Assembly: GCA_002433805.1 (NCBI GenBank)
Contig: DJIW01000007.1
Coordinates: 1 to 48,152, forward strand
From: Competibacteraceae bacterium UBA6584
Lineage (GTDB): Bacteria > Pseudomonadota > Gammaproteobacteria > Competibacterales > Competibacteraceae
Length of the DNA stretch: 48,152 nucleotides
Direction: 5' to 3'
Below the pieces are notes generated by a model. It saw only the letters and a list, made by a program, of their open reading frames with translations, was not told the origin of the DNA and did not search any database. Made by a program: the position numbers and the translations under genes. Position 1 is the stretch's first letter, and every line of letters begins with the position of its first letter. Below, in pieces: positions 24,311 through 32,488 of this stretch.

Positions 24311-25357
24311 ATGGCTTTAGGACTGATCATGTTGGGGCTGGAAGGTTTGGACTTGACCGCCGAGGAACAGGCGCTGCTGCGCCATCCGCTGGTGGGCGGC
24401 GTCATTCTGTTCAGCCGAAACTACCATTCGCCAGAACAGCTGAGGGCGCTGACCGCCGCCATCCACGGCCTGCGCCAGCCACGCTTGCTGGTGGCGGTGG
24501 ATCATGAGGGCGGCCGGGTCCAGCGCTTTCGCGACGGCTTTACCCGGCTGCCGGCGGTGCGCTGTCTCGGCGAACTCTACGACCGCGACCGGATGCGCGC
24601 CAAGCAACTGGCGCGGGTGACCGGCTGGTTGATGGCCGCCGAACTGCGGGCGGTCGGAGTCGATTTCAGCTTCGCGCCGGTGCTCGATCTCGATCACGGG
24701 GTGAGCGGGATCATCGGCGACCGGGCGTTTCACCGCGATCCCGAAGCGGTGGCCGATCTCGCTCACGCCTACGTCAGCGGCATGCAGAAAGCCGGCATGG
24801 AAGGGGTGGGCAAGCATTTTCCCGGTCACGGCGGCATCGCGGCGGATTCCCATCTGGAACTGCCGGTGGACCCGCGATCCTACGAAGAACTGGCCGACGC
24901 CGACTTGCTGGCGTTCGAGCGGATGATCCACTACGGTCTGGCGGCGCTGATGCCGGCGCATGTCCTCTACCCGCAAGTGGACGACCGGCCGGCCGGGTTT
25001 TCGGCGCGCTGGCTCAAGCAGATCCTGCGCCGGGATTTGGAGTTTCAGGGCGTGATTTTCAGCGACGACCTCGACATGGCCGGCGCGGGCGAAGCCGGGT
25101 CGCCGCCGGAACGGGCGCGCGCGGCGCTGGCGGCCGGTTGCGACATGATTCTGGCGTGCAACGACCGCGCCGCCGCCATCGCCATTCTCGACAACCTGCG
25201 CCATGCCATGGAACCGGTCAGTCAGTTGCGCTTGATCCGCCTGCACGGGCGCGGCCATCCCACCGTGGAGCGCCTGCGGCGCGAGCCGAACTGGCAACGG
25301 GCGGTGTCGCTGGTGCGCGATTACGACGCATCGCCGCTGTTGGAGATGGATATTTGA
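24311..25357 (+). CDS. nagZ: Beta-N-acetylhexosaminidase NagZ
   Basis: A cytoplasmic family 3 glycoside hydrolase that removes N-acetylglucosamine from anhydromuropeptides during cell-wall recycling. The product is 348 residues. It shows DHEGGRVQRF, FAPVLDLD, KHFPGHGG with the catalytic loop histidine H173, and the nucleophile region FSDDLDM at about 250-256. The ATG at 24311 gives the standard short N-terminus MALGLIMLGLEG, with no signal peptide, as expected. It is divergent from the histidine kinase. In Pseudomonas, from memory, nagZ also neighbours the methylthioinosine phosphorylase gene, as it nearly does here. Confidence 0.96.
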   Translation: MALGLIMLGLEGLDLTAEEQALLRHPLVGGVILFSRNYHSPEQLRALTAAIHGLRQPRLLVAVDHEGGRVQRFRDGFTRLPAVRCLGELYDRDRMRAKQLARVTGWLMAAELRAVGVDFSFAPVLDLDHGVSGIIGDRAFHRDPEAVADLAHAYVSGMQKAGMEGVGKHFPGHGGIAADSHLELPVDPRSYEELADADLLAFERMIHYGLAALMPAHVLYPQVDDRPAGFSARWLKQILRRDLEFQGVIFSDDLDMAGAGEAGSPPERARAALAAGCDMILACNDRAAAIAILDNLRHAMEPVSQLRLIRLHGRGHPTVERLRREPNWQRAVSLVRDYDASPLLEMDI

Positions 25358-25407
25358 GCGCGCCCCTGATCCCCGCCATCGCTCGCTGACGCCGAGATTG
25401 GTCCCCG

Positions 25408-25962
25408 ATGTCCGACATCACCCCCGAACACGCCCAGGCCGCCTTGGCCAAGGCCGAATTGCTGTATTCCTCCGAGCAGATCGACCGCGCGCTCGATGGG
25501 CTGGGCGAGGCCATCACCCGCGAGTTGGCGCGACGCGACCCGATGGTGCTGGTGGTGATGAACGGCGCGTTGGTGGCGGCCGCTCATTTGCTCGGCCGGC
25601 TGCGGTTTCCGTTGCGGGTCGGCTACTTGCACGCCACCCGCTATCGCGGCGACACGCGCGGCGGGGCCATGCATTGGGTCGCGCCGCCCCGGCCGGACGT
25701 GCGCGGACAGACCGTGCTGGTGGTGGACGATATTCTTGATGAAGGCGATACGCTCAAGGCGATTTTGGACGAACTGCGGCGGTTGGGCGCGACGGCGGTT
25801 TACAGCGCGGTGCTGGTCGAAAAGCGGCACGATCGAAAAGCGCCGGGTTCGACCGTCGATTTTATCGGTCTGGAGGTTCCCGATCGCTACGTGTTCGGCT
25901 TTGGCATGGACTACCACGACTACTGGCGCAACCTGCCCGCCATTTACGCCGTGGGCGGTTGA
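25408..25962 (+). CDS. hpt: Hypoxanthine-guanine phosphoribosyltransferase
   Basis: Salvages hypoxanthine (and guanine) to IMP/GMP using PRPP in the cytoplasm. The product is 184 residues. The PRPP-binding motif VLVVDDILDEGDTL lies at about 103-116. The N-terminal VVMNGALVAAAHL loop and the C-terminal base-binding VPDRYVFGFGMDY region are typical. The ATG at 25408 lies 50 bases after nagZ. The next gene encodes a methylthioinosine-type phosphorylase whose product, hypoxanthine, is this enzyme's substrate, so the two form a plausible salvage pair. Confidence 0.94.
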   Translation: MSDITPEHAQAALAKAELLYSSEQIDRALDGLGEAITRELARRDPMVLVVMNGALVAAAHLLGRLRFPLRVGYLHATRYRGDTRGGAMHWVAPPRPDVRGQTVLVVDDILDEGDTLKAILDELRRLGATAVYSAVLVEKRHDRKAPGSTVDFIGLEVPDRYVFGFGMDYHDYWRNLPAIYAVGG

Positions 25963-26028
25963 GGTCTCGCGCCCGATGCCGCCCGCGCCTCCGGTTTTAT
26001 CGCGCCGCGCCCTGCCCGGTGGCCGCTC

Positions 26029-26787
26029 GTGAGGCCGCCCATCGCCATCATCGGAGGGACCGGACTCGACGCGCTGGATACGTTGAGCCTCCCGCGCCAG
26101 GAAACGCTCGCAACGCCCTACGGCGAACTTTCCAGCCCCTTGCTCCACGGCGAGCTGGGCGGACGGCCCGTGGTGTTTTTGGCCCGGCACGGCCAGCGGC
26201 ACACGTTGCCGCCCCACAAGATCAACTATCGGGCCAATCTATGGGCGCTGCATCGGGTTGGCGTCAGGCAGGTCATCGCCGTGGCGGCGGTCGGCGGCAT
26301 CCGTCAGGACATGGCTCCGGGCGTCCTCGCCTTTCCCGACCAACTCATCGACTACACCTGGGGCCGGCCGTGCACCTTCTTCGAGGATGATTCGAGCGAG
26401 GTCACCCATATCGACTTTAGCGAGCCGTACAGCCCGGCGTTGCGGGAGCGCTTGATTCAGGACGCCCGCGCCTTGCAGCTCGACGCTCGCGAGTCTTGCA
26501 CCTATGCGGCGATGCAGGGGCCGCGCTTGGAAACGGCGGCCGAGGTGCGCAAGCTGGAGCGCGACGGCTGCGACATCGTCGGCATGACCGGAATGCCGGA
26601 AGCGGCGCTGGCGCGCGAGTTGGGTTTGCGCTACGCCGCCTGCGCGGTGGTGGCCAATTGGGCGGCGGGCAAAGTGGCGGGCGAAATCACCATGGCCGAG
26701 ATCGAGCGCAATCTGGTCGCGGGGATGGCGCGGGTCAAGCGGCTGTTGGCGCGCGCCATTCCGGCGCTGGACGAGCCGCCGTGTTGA
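26029..26787 (+). CDS. S-methyl-5'-thioinosine phosphorylase (MTAP/PNP family)
   Basis: Phosphorolyses a 5'-methylthiopurine nucleoside to free base and methylthioribose-1-phosphate. The product is 252 residues. It has the phosphate loop GGTGLD, ARHGQRHTLPPHKINYRAN and AMQGPRLETAAEV of the MTAP family. In the base-binding loop it reads VVANWAAGK. The Asn occupies the position where adenine-specific MTAP has Asp and 6-oxopurine PNPs have Asn, favouring methylthioinosine over methylthioadenosine. The start is a GTG 66 bases after hpt with little ribosome-site signal. If correct, an adenosine deaminase acting on methylthioadenosine should exist elsewhere in the genome. Confidence 0.88.
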   Translation: MRPPIAIIGGTGLDALDTLSLPRQETLATPYGELSSPLLHGELGGRPVVFLARHGQRHTLPPHKINYRANLWALHRVGVRQVIAVAAVGGIRQDMAPGVLAFPDQLIDYTWGRPCTFFEDDSSEVTHIDFSEPYSPALRERLIQDARALQLDARESCTYAAMQGPRLETAAEVRKLERDGCDIVGMTGMPEAALARELGLRYAACAVVANWAAGKVAGEITMAEIERNLVAGMARVKRLLARAIPALDEPPC

Positions 26788-26888
26788 AGCTTTTGATCCG
26801 ACCGCGCGGTTGGCGCGATCCTGTCTGAACGACCGAAGCCGCCGCCGAGGCCGGCAATATCGTTAACTCCCTTGGGAATTATCCAATA

Positions 26889-27452
26889 ATGAATGAAACT
26901 TTACTGTTTTTAAAAGAATTTATCAAAAATCCCGGTCAAGTGTCCTCGATCGTTCCGAGTTCGCGATTTTTGGAACAGCGCATTGTTAAGCTGGCGGAAA
27001 TGCGCTCGGCGAAAACCGTGGTGGAATTGGGCGCCGGCGTCGGCGGCACGACCCAGGCGTTTCTGGACGCAATGCCGCCCGAGGCCAAGTTGCTGAGCAT
27101 CGAAATCAATCCGAAATTCTGCTCCTCGCTCCAGCGCATCCGAGACCCCCGGCTCATCGTCCATTGCGGCGGCGCTCAAGACCTTCAAAAAACCCTGGCG
27201 CTTTATGGTCTGCCCGCCCCCGAAGCGGTGGTTTCAGGTATTCCGTTTTCCAAGATCGAACCCGCCATCGGTTCGAGCATCATCAAGGCCGTGGTCTCGG
27301 CGCTGTCGGTCGGCGGGCGTTTTGTCGCCTATCAAGTCAGCGGCCGGGTCGCGGAACTGGCCCGCCCGTTGCTGGGGCCGGGCCGGTTTGGATTGGAGTG
27401 GTTAAATATCCCGCCGCTGCGGGTCTATCAGTGGGAGAAAGCGGCTGCTTGA
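26889..27452 (+). CDS. Class I SAM methyltransferase, PmtA-like phospholipid N-methyltransferase family
   Basis: A 187-residue methyltransferase. The opening FLKEFIKNPGQVSSIVPSS matches PmtA-type phospholipid methyltransferases, which begin with an amphipathic membrane-binding helix. The SAM motif is VVELGAGVGGTT at about 43-54, and SGIPFSKIE serves as motif IV. Databases often mislabel this family as rRNA adenine methyltransferases. Methylation of phosphatidylethanolamine is the likely reaction, but many homologues are uncharacterised. The first 20 codons are unusually AT-rich for the region. It stands alone, convergent with tsaC, about 100 bases beyond the phosphorylase gene. Confidence 0.8.
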   Translation: MNETLLFLKEFIKNPGQVSSIVPSSRFLEQRIVKLAEMRSAKTVVELGAGVGGTTQAFLDAMPPEAKLLSIEINPKFCSSLQRIRDPRLIVHCGGAQDLQKTLALYGLPAPEAVVSGIPFSKIEPAIGSSIIKAVVSALSVGGRFVAYQVSGRVAELARPLLGPGRFGLEWLNIPPLRVYQWEKAAA

Positions 27453-27568
27453 CGCCGGTCGGCGCGGGAAACCAGCGGACGCGGCCGGCTTGTCAGGCCG
27501 ACCGCAAAATCTACTGATGGGGAGCCTCTGAGTTTGCGCCGAGGCGCTTTCGATCCACGTCGGATCGA

Positions 27569-28126
27569 TCAACCGCCGCGAAATGACCTGCCGCTGCGCA
27601 AGTCCCGAATCTCGGTCGGCTTGGCCGCGCCGCCGGTCGGACCGGCGAGCAGGTAATCGAGCGCGCGCCCCAATTGCCGGCGCACCGCCAGCGCCGTGCG
27701 CGCCGACGGCCGGCCGCTCAAATTGGCGCTGGTGGATACCAGCGGATGCCCGCAGACCCGGCACAGCGCCGCCGCCAGCGGGTGCGCGGTCACCCGCACC
27801 GCCAGCGTGTCATGGCGCCCGCGCAGCCAGCGTGGGGTCGAGGTCCTTGCGGGAATCACCCACGTATGAGGGCCGGGCCAAGTGGCGGCCAGTCGCTCGC
27901 GCTCCGAAACGGTTAGCGGTTGCAGGAACGGTTCGAGTTGGTCGAAATCGGCGGCGATCAGAATCAAGCCTTTGTAAATGGAACGGCGCTTGAGCGCCAG
28001 CAAACGCCGTACGGCCCGTTCGTCGAGCGGATCGCAGCCCAAGCCGTACACGGCCTCGGTGGGATAGGCGATCAAGCCGCCGTCCCGGACCGAGCGGGCG
28101 GCGGCGCGCAGGCGCGGCCCGTCCAC
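27569..28126 (-). CDS. tsaC: L-threonylcarbamoyladenylate synthase TsaC
   Basis: Makes threonylcarbamoyl-AMP from threonine, bicarbonate and ATP for the t6A37 tRNA modification. The product is about 185 residues, the short TsaC form without the extra Sua5 domain. It shows AYPTEAVYGLGCDP, LKRRSIYKGLILIA, WPGPHTWVIPA, LAVRVTAHPLA and HPLVSTSANLSG, closely paralleling E. coli TsaC. The GTG at 28126 is preferred: GGAG lies 6 bases upstream and it begins just after the topA stop. A TTG at 28132 overlapping that stop (TTGA) is the alternative. The topA-tsaC coupling resembles the E. coli locus, where yrdD (topA-related) precedes yrdC. Confidence 0.94.
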   Translation of the reverse strand: MDGPRLRAAARSVRDGGLIAYPTEAVYGLGCDPLDERAVRRLLALKRRSIYKGLILIAADFDQLEPFLQPLTVSERERLAATWPGPHTWVIPARTSTPRWLRGRHDTLAVRVTAHPLAAALCRVCGHPLVSTSANLSGRPSARTALAVRRQLGRALDYLLAGPTGGAAKPTEIRDLRSGRSFRGG

Positions 28127-28128
28127 CT

Positions 28129-30717
28129 TCAACTCCGGCGCGACGAGGAACGGCGCGGCGCGGCGGCGTCGGCCGAGGGTTCGGCGGCGGTCTTGGCGGC
28201 CGCGGCTTTCGCGCGCTTGGGCCGAGCGGCTGGCGGTTTGGGGGCCGAGCCTTCAGCGTCGGTCTTGGAAGCGGGAGCCTTGGCGGTCTTGGCGGTCTTG
28301 GCGGCGAGCTTGAGCGGCGTCGCCTTGCCGGCGGTTGCTTTCACGCTTTTTACTTTGCCCGCCCCCGCTTTTCCGGGGCGACGCGCGTCGGGTTTCTTGT
28401 CGGGCGCTTCGCGCACCAGGGTCTCGCATTCGGCGAGCGTCAAACTGGCCGGTTCGCGTCCCTTGGGCAGGCGGGCGTTCTTCTTGCCATCGCTGATGTA
28501 GGGTCCGTAGCGGCCGTTCAGAATCTGGATCGGCGAATCGGGAAACGCGCGCAATACTTTGTTGGCGGCGGCCAGCTGGTGCGCGGCGATCAATTCCAGC
28601 GCCCGTTCGCGGCTGACGGTATAGGGGTCTTCGGTCTTGAGCGAGACGTAGGTTTTGCCGTAGCGCACGTACGGTCCGAACCGGCCGATGTTGGTTTGCA
28701 TCGTCTCGCCCTCGGCGGTCGTCCCCAAATCGCGCGGCAATTGAAACAAGGCGAGCGCTTGTTCCAGGGTGATGGTATCCATGCGCTGGTCCGGACGCAG
28801 GCTGGCGAAGCGCGGTTTGTCGGGGTCTTCCTTGACGCCGATTTGCGCGAACGGCCCGAACCGGCCCATCCGCACCGAAACCGGTTTGTCGGTCTTGGGA
28901 TCGCGGCCCAGCTCCCGGCTTTGAATGACGTCCTGGCGCGATACGCTCTCGGTTTTTTCCTCGACCAATTGCTTGAACGGGTCCCAGAACCCGCGCATCA
29001 ACGGCACCCAATCCTCCTCGCCCCGCGACACCGCGTCCAAGTCATCTTCCAACCGGGCGGTGAAGTCGTAATCCACGTAGCGGGTGAAGTGGCGGGTCAG
29101 AAAACGGTTGACGATGCGGCCGATATCGGTCGGCTTGAAGCGGCGGCTGTCGAGCACCGCGTATTCGCGCGCCAGCAGGGTGGAAATGATCGCGGCGTAC
29201 GTGGAGGGGCGACCGATGCCGTATTCTTCCAATACCTTGACCAGACTGGCTTCGGAGTAACGCGGCGGCGGCTCGGTGAAATGCTGCTCCGGGCGCAGCG
29301 CCAGCAGCTCCACCCACTCGCCTTCCCGAAACGGGGGCAGCGTCCGGTTGTCTTCATCATCGGGGCGGTCGTCCACATCTTCCTGATACACCGCCATGAA
29401 ACCGGGCTCGGCGACGGTCGAGCCGGTGGCCCGGAAGGTGTTGCCCGCGCCGCACGCCAGATCGACCGCGACCGTATCCAGGGTGGCGGAAATCATCTGA
29501 CAGGCCACGGTGCGCTTCCAGATCAATTCATAGAGCGCGTGTTGTTCGGGGGTAAGATGGGCCCGGACCGAATCCGGCGTGACGGCCGCCGCGGTCGGAC
29601 GGATCGCCTCGTGCGCCTCTTGGGCGTTTTTGGCCTTGGTCTTGAACAAGCGAGGGCTGGCGGGCAGGTTGTGCGCGCCGTAGCGCTGGGCGATCAAGCG
29701 CCGCAGCTCCTCGATGGCCTCTTTCGCCAGATTGACCGAATCGGTGCGCATGTAGGTGATCAAGCCGACCGCGCCCTGACCGGTGTCGATGCCTTCATAA
29801 AGCTGCTGGGCGACCCGCATGGTGCGCTGGGTCGAAAAGCCGAGCTTGCGCGACGCTTCCTGTTGCAGGGTCGAGGTGGTGAACGGCGCGGCGGGATTGC
29901 GCTTGCGCTGCTTGCGCTCGATGCGCGCCACCCGCAGCCGGCCGATGGCGTTCGGATCGGTTGCCGCTTGCCCGTCGGCTAGCGGGGCGCGGGCGGCGGT
30001 CAGCAAGGTCTGCTCCATCGCCCGCGCCTGTCCGGCGTCGGTCACGCTGAACTGGCTCAGCTTGACGCCCTGGTATTCGCTCAGCCGGGCGAGGAACGGT
30101 TGCGACTGCTTGACGGCGTCCGCTTCCAGAGTCCAATACTCGCGGCTCTCAAAGCGCTCGATCTCCTCCTCGCGCTCCACGACCATCCGCAGCGCGGGCG
30201 ATTGCACCCGGCCGGCGGACAGGCCGGGCCGAATTTTCTTCCACAACAGCGGCGAGAGGTTGAAGCCGACCAGATAGTCCAGCGCCCGCCGGGCCTGCTG
30301 GGCGTTGACCAGATCCAAGGAAAGCTCGCGCGGCTGCGCCACGGCCTCTTGAATCGCCCGCTCGGTGATCTCGTGGAACACGACGCGCCGCACGGGTTTG
30401 TCGCGCAGCAGATCGCGCTGCTGGAGGATTTCGCGCAGGTGCCAGGAGATGGCCTCGCCTTCCCGGTCGGGGTCGGTCGCCAGATAGAGCGCGTCCGCCT
30501 TGGCGGCGGCCTTGGCGATGGCCTCGACGTGCCGCTCGTTTTTATCGATGAGCTGGTATTTCATGGCGAAGCCGCGCTCGGGATCGACCGCGCCTTCCTT
30601 GGGCACCAGATCGCGCACGTGGCCGTAGGAGGCCAGAATCTCGTAATCCGCGCCCAGATATTTTTTGATCGTCTTGGCCTTGGCGGGCGATTCGACGATG
30701 ACCAGATTTTTACTCAT
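28129..30717 (-). CDS. topA: DNA topoisomerase I without zinc fingers
   Basis: A type IA topoisomerase relaxing negative supercoils; 862 residues. The toprim domain has VIVESPAKAKTIKKYLG at the start and ATDPDREGEAI. The active-site tyrosine is Y322 in GLITYMRTDS (Y319 in E. coli). The region after about residue 600 has the C-terminal repeats (GRFGPFAQIG, GRFGPYVRYG, GRYGPYISDG) instead of the CxxC zinc ribbons of E. coli TopA. A Lys/Ala/Pro-rich tail of about 110 residues follows, probably a disordered DNA-binding extension. The ATG at 30717 (MSKNLVIVES) is used; the frame extends 140 codons upstream into smg and is rejected. Confidence 0.96.
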   Translation of the reverse strand: MSKNLVIVESPAKAKTIKKYLGADYEILASYGHVRDLVPKEGAVDPERGFAMKYQLIDKNERHVEAIAKAAAKADALYLATDPDREGEAISWHLREILQQRDLLRDKPVRRVVFHEITERAIQEAVAQPRELSLDLVNAQQARRALDYLVGFNLSPLLWKKIRPGLSAGRVQSPALRMVVEREEEIERFESREYWTLEADAVKQSQPFLARLSEYQGVKLSQFSVTDAGQARAMEQTLLTAARAPLADGQAATDPNAIGRLRVARIERKQRKRNPAAPFTTSTLQQEASRKLGFSTQRTMRVAQQLYEGIDTGQGAVGLITYMRTDSVNLAKEAIEELRRLIAQRYGAHNLPASPRLFKTKAKNAQEAHEAIRPTAAAVTPDSVRAHLTPEQHALYELIWKRTVACQMISATLDTVAVDLACGAGNTFRATGSTVAEPGFMAVYQEDVDDRPDDEDNRTLPPFREGEWVELLALRPEQHFTEPPPRYSEASLVKVLEEYGIGRPSTYAAIISTLLAREYAVLDSRRFKPTDIGRIVNRFLTRHFTRYVDYDFTARLEDDLDAVSRGEEDWVPLMRGFWDPFKQLVEEKTESVSRQDVIQSRELGRDPKTDKPVSVRMGRFGPFAQIGVKEDPDKPRFASLRPDQRMDTITLEQALALFQLPRDLGTTAEGETMQTNIGRFGPYVRYGKTYVSLKTEDPYTVSRERALELIAAHQLAAANKVLRAFPDSPIQILNGRYGPYISDGKKNARLPKGREPASLTLAECETLVREAPDKKPDARRPGKAGAGKVKSVKATAGKATPLKLAAKTAKTAKAPASKTDAEGSAPKPPAARPKRAKAAAAKTAAEPSADAAAPRRSSSRRS

Positions 30718-30812
30718 GTGTTTGGCATGGATGACGGGGGTGGGAGGGCGTCCACCGGCCAAGACCCGCCGAGGCGAATCCGCGAACGCGGCGCGAACGG
30801 CGCGCTTGAGGT

Positions 30813-31283
30813 CTAATGCAGGTAAGCGGGCAACTCGTCGAACACCAGATCCTGCAACCAGGCGTAAGCTTCTTCCTGTCCGGGCTGGTTGAACAACACC
30901 ATCAAGATAATCCATTTTAGCTGAAGCAAACCGATGTCCTCCGCCTGCAAGGCCATCACCCGATCGATGACCACCTCGCGGGTTTCCGAGCCCAGCACGC
31001 CGCTTTGCTCCAAAAACAGCAAAAAGCCCCGGCATTCCGCATCCAGCTTGGCCAGTTCCGGCTCGACATAAATGCGGCAGGAACTGGGATTGACCTTGAG
31101 CGGAGCCTGCTGGCGGTCGCTCAGGCTGTCCAACCATTCAAACGCCTGCTGGATTTCACGCGATGGAAAGCCGGCGGCTAACAAATCGGTCTGGATGGAT
31201 TCGCGGTCGGGGTCGGCCTCCGTCTCATCGTCCATATAGTGTTGAAATAGATACATCAGGACATCCAGCACATTTTCTTTCAT
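30813..31283 (-). CDS. smg: Smg family protein (DUF494)
   Basis: A 156-residue, mostly helical acidic protein beginning MKENVLDVLMYLFQHYMDDE, the diagnostic Smg N-terminus, and continuing EIQQAFEWLDSL, GFLLFLEQSGVL, REVVIDRVMAL and LKWIILMVLFNQPG. Its function is unknown, though it is conserved beside dprA in gammaproteobacteria. The inner ATG at 31283 is chosen because the eight upstream residues are not family-like. A terminator-like hairpin lies between dprA and this gene, so smg may have its own promoter or depend on read-through. Confidence 0.93.
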   Translation of the reverse strand: MKENVLDVLMYLFQHYMDDETEADPDRESIQTDLLAAGFPSREIQQAFEWLDSLSDRQQAPLKVNPSSCRIYVEPELAKLDAECRGFLLFLEQSGVLGSETREVVIDRVMALQAEDIGLLQLKWIILMVLFNQPGQEEAYAWLQDLVFDELPAYLH

Positions 31284-31300
31284 TCCAAACGCTCGCCTTG

Positions 31301-31330
31301 AAAACAAAAACCCCCGTCACTCGGCGAGGG
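31301..31330 (-). terminator. Intrinsic terminator downstream of dprA
   Basis: Read leftward, CCCTCG (31330-31325) pairs with CGGGGG (31316-31311) with one G-U around an 8-base loop, followed by TTTTTGTTTT to 31301. It lies 38 bases beyond the dprA stop and ends 18 bases before the smg start codon, so it may attenuate expression of smg and topA. Confidence 0.6.
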
Positions 31331-31367
31331 TGCGAAGCCGCGGCCTCTCGGGTGGGGCGGCCGGCGT

Positions 31368-32450
31368 TCAGGATCGAAGGCGACAGTACCGACCGCCGGG
31401 GACCGCCGCTACGTAACCCTGCAATTCCAATATCAGCAGCATGGAGGAAACCACTTCCGCAGTCAATCCGCACCGTTCCACCAGGAAATCGACCGCCGCC
31501 GGCGCATCGCCCATCGCCTCCAGCAGTTGTCGGTATTCGGGGTCGGGCGGTGTGTCCGCCGAGGTCGCTGCCGTTTCCAAGGGCGCACAGCCGCCGGCCG
31601 CCGCCAGCGGACCCAGTTCCTCCAGAATATCGGCCGCCGTTTCCACCAGTTTGGCGCCTTGACGGATCAGGGCGTGGCAACCCTTGGCCAGGGGATTGTG
31701 AATCGAGCCGGGAATGGCGAACACTTCCCGCCCCTGCTCCAGCGCCAGCCGGGCGGTGATCAGCGAGCCGCTCTGCACGGCGGCCTCCACCACCAGCACG
31801 CCCAGGGAAAGACCGCTGATCAAGCGGTTGCGGCGCGGAAAATTCTCGGCCAGGGCCGGGGTGCCGGTGGGAAATTCCGAAACCAGCGCGCCGCTTGCGG
31901 CGATGGCGTGAGCCAAGTCCCGATGTTTGGCCGGATACACCCGCTCCAGACTGGTGCCCGTGACCGCCACGGTCCAACCGCCGCCGGAGAGCGCGCCCTG
32001 ATGGGCGGCGGCGTCGATGCCGAGCGCCAGACCGCTGGTGATGGTCAGGCCGCCCTCGGCCAGATGGGCGGCAAACTGCCGGGCGGTCTCCCGGCCCTGC
32101 GGGGTGGGGTTGCGGGTTCCGACGATGGCCAACTGCGGGGCGCGCAGGCTGTCCAGCAGGCCGTGCGCGAACAGCAGGGGCGGCGGGTAGGCGAGCTGCC
32201 GCAACAGCGGGGGGTAGCGGCTATCGTCCAGCGCCAGCAAGTGGTTGTCGGGCTGCTCCAGCCAAGCGAGATCCCGTTCGACCCCCCGCCAGTCGGGCGC
32301 CCGCAGATAGTCCAGCGCGGAAGCGGGCAACTGCAGTTCGGACCATTGCTCCCGGCCGGCCGCCAGCGCGGCGGCGGCCGAGCCGAAACGCTCCAGCAGC
32401 CGGCCGAACCGGGCCGGACCGATTCCCGGCGCGCGCAACAGCGCCAGCAA
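31368..32450 (-). CDS. dprA: DNA-processing protein DprA (Smf)
   Basis: Loads RecA onto incoming single-stranded DNA during natural transformation. At least 360 residues. An N-terminal helical SAM-like domain has LLRAPGIGPARFGRLL. The Rossmann core contains IVGTRNPTPQGRETA, TITSGLALGIDAAAH, GTSLERVYPAKH and FPRRNRLISGLS. A C-terminal winged-helix (DML1-type) domain spans about 295-360. The only conventional start nearby is the TTG at 32450, which cuts into the usual N-terminus. A CTG at 32492 overlapping the LysM gene stop (CTGA) would add 14 residues. The true start is therefore uncertain. Confidence 0.93.
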   Translation of the reverse strand: MLALLRAPGIGPARFGRLLERFGSAAAALAAGREQWSELQLPASALDYLRAPDWRGVERDLAWLEQPDNHLLALDDSRYPPLLRQLAYPPPLLFAHGLLDSLRAPQLAIVGTRNPTPQGRETARQFAAHLAEGGLTITSGLALGIDAAAHQGALSGGGWTVAVTGTSLERVYPAKHRDLAHAIAASGALVSEFPTGTPALAENFPRRNRLISGLSLGVLVVEAAVQSGSLITARLALEQGREVFAIPGSIHNPLAKGCHALIRQGAKLVETAADILEELGPLAAAGGCAPLETAATSADTPPDPEYRQLLEAMGDAPAAVDFLVERCGLTAEVVSSMLLILELQGYVAAVPGGRYCRLRS

Positions 32451-32488
32451 CTGGGCCGGATCGCCGGCCGGCGGCGCGGAATCCCGGT

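Noticed and set aside
27453..27568. Short GC-rich inverted repeats between the PmtA-like gene and tsaC
   Set aside because: They are imperfect and lack a T-run; no feature can be supported in this spacer.
30718..31137. 140-codon upstream extension of the topA frame
   Set aside because: It runs through smg in another frame, is unlike any topoisomerase N-terminus, and the family start MSKNLVIVES lies at 30717.
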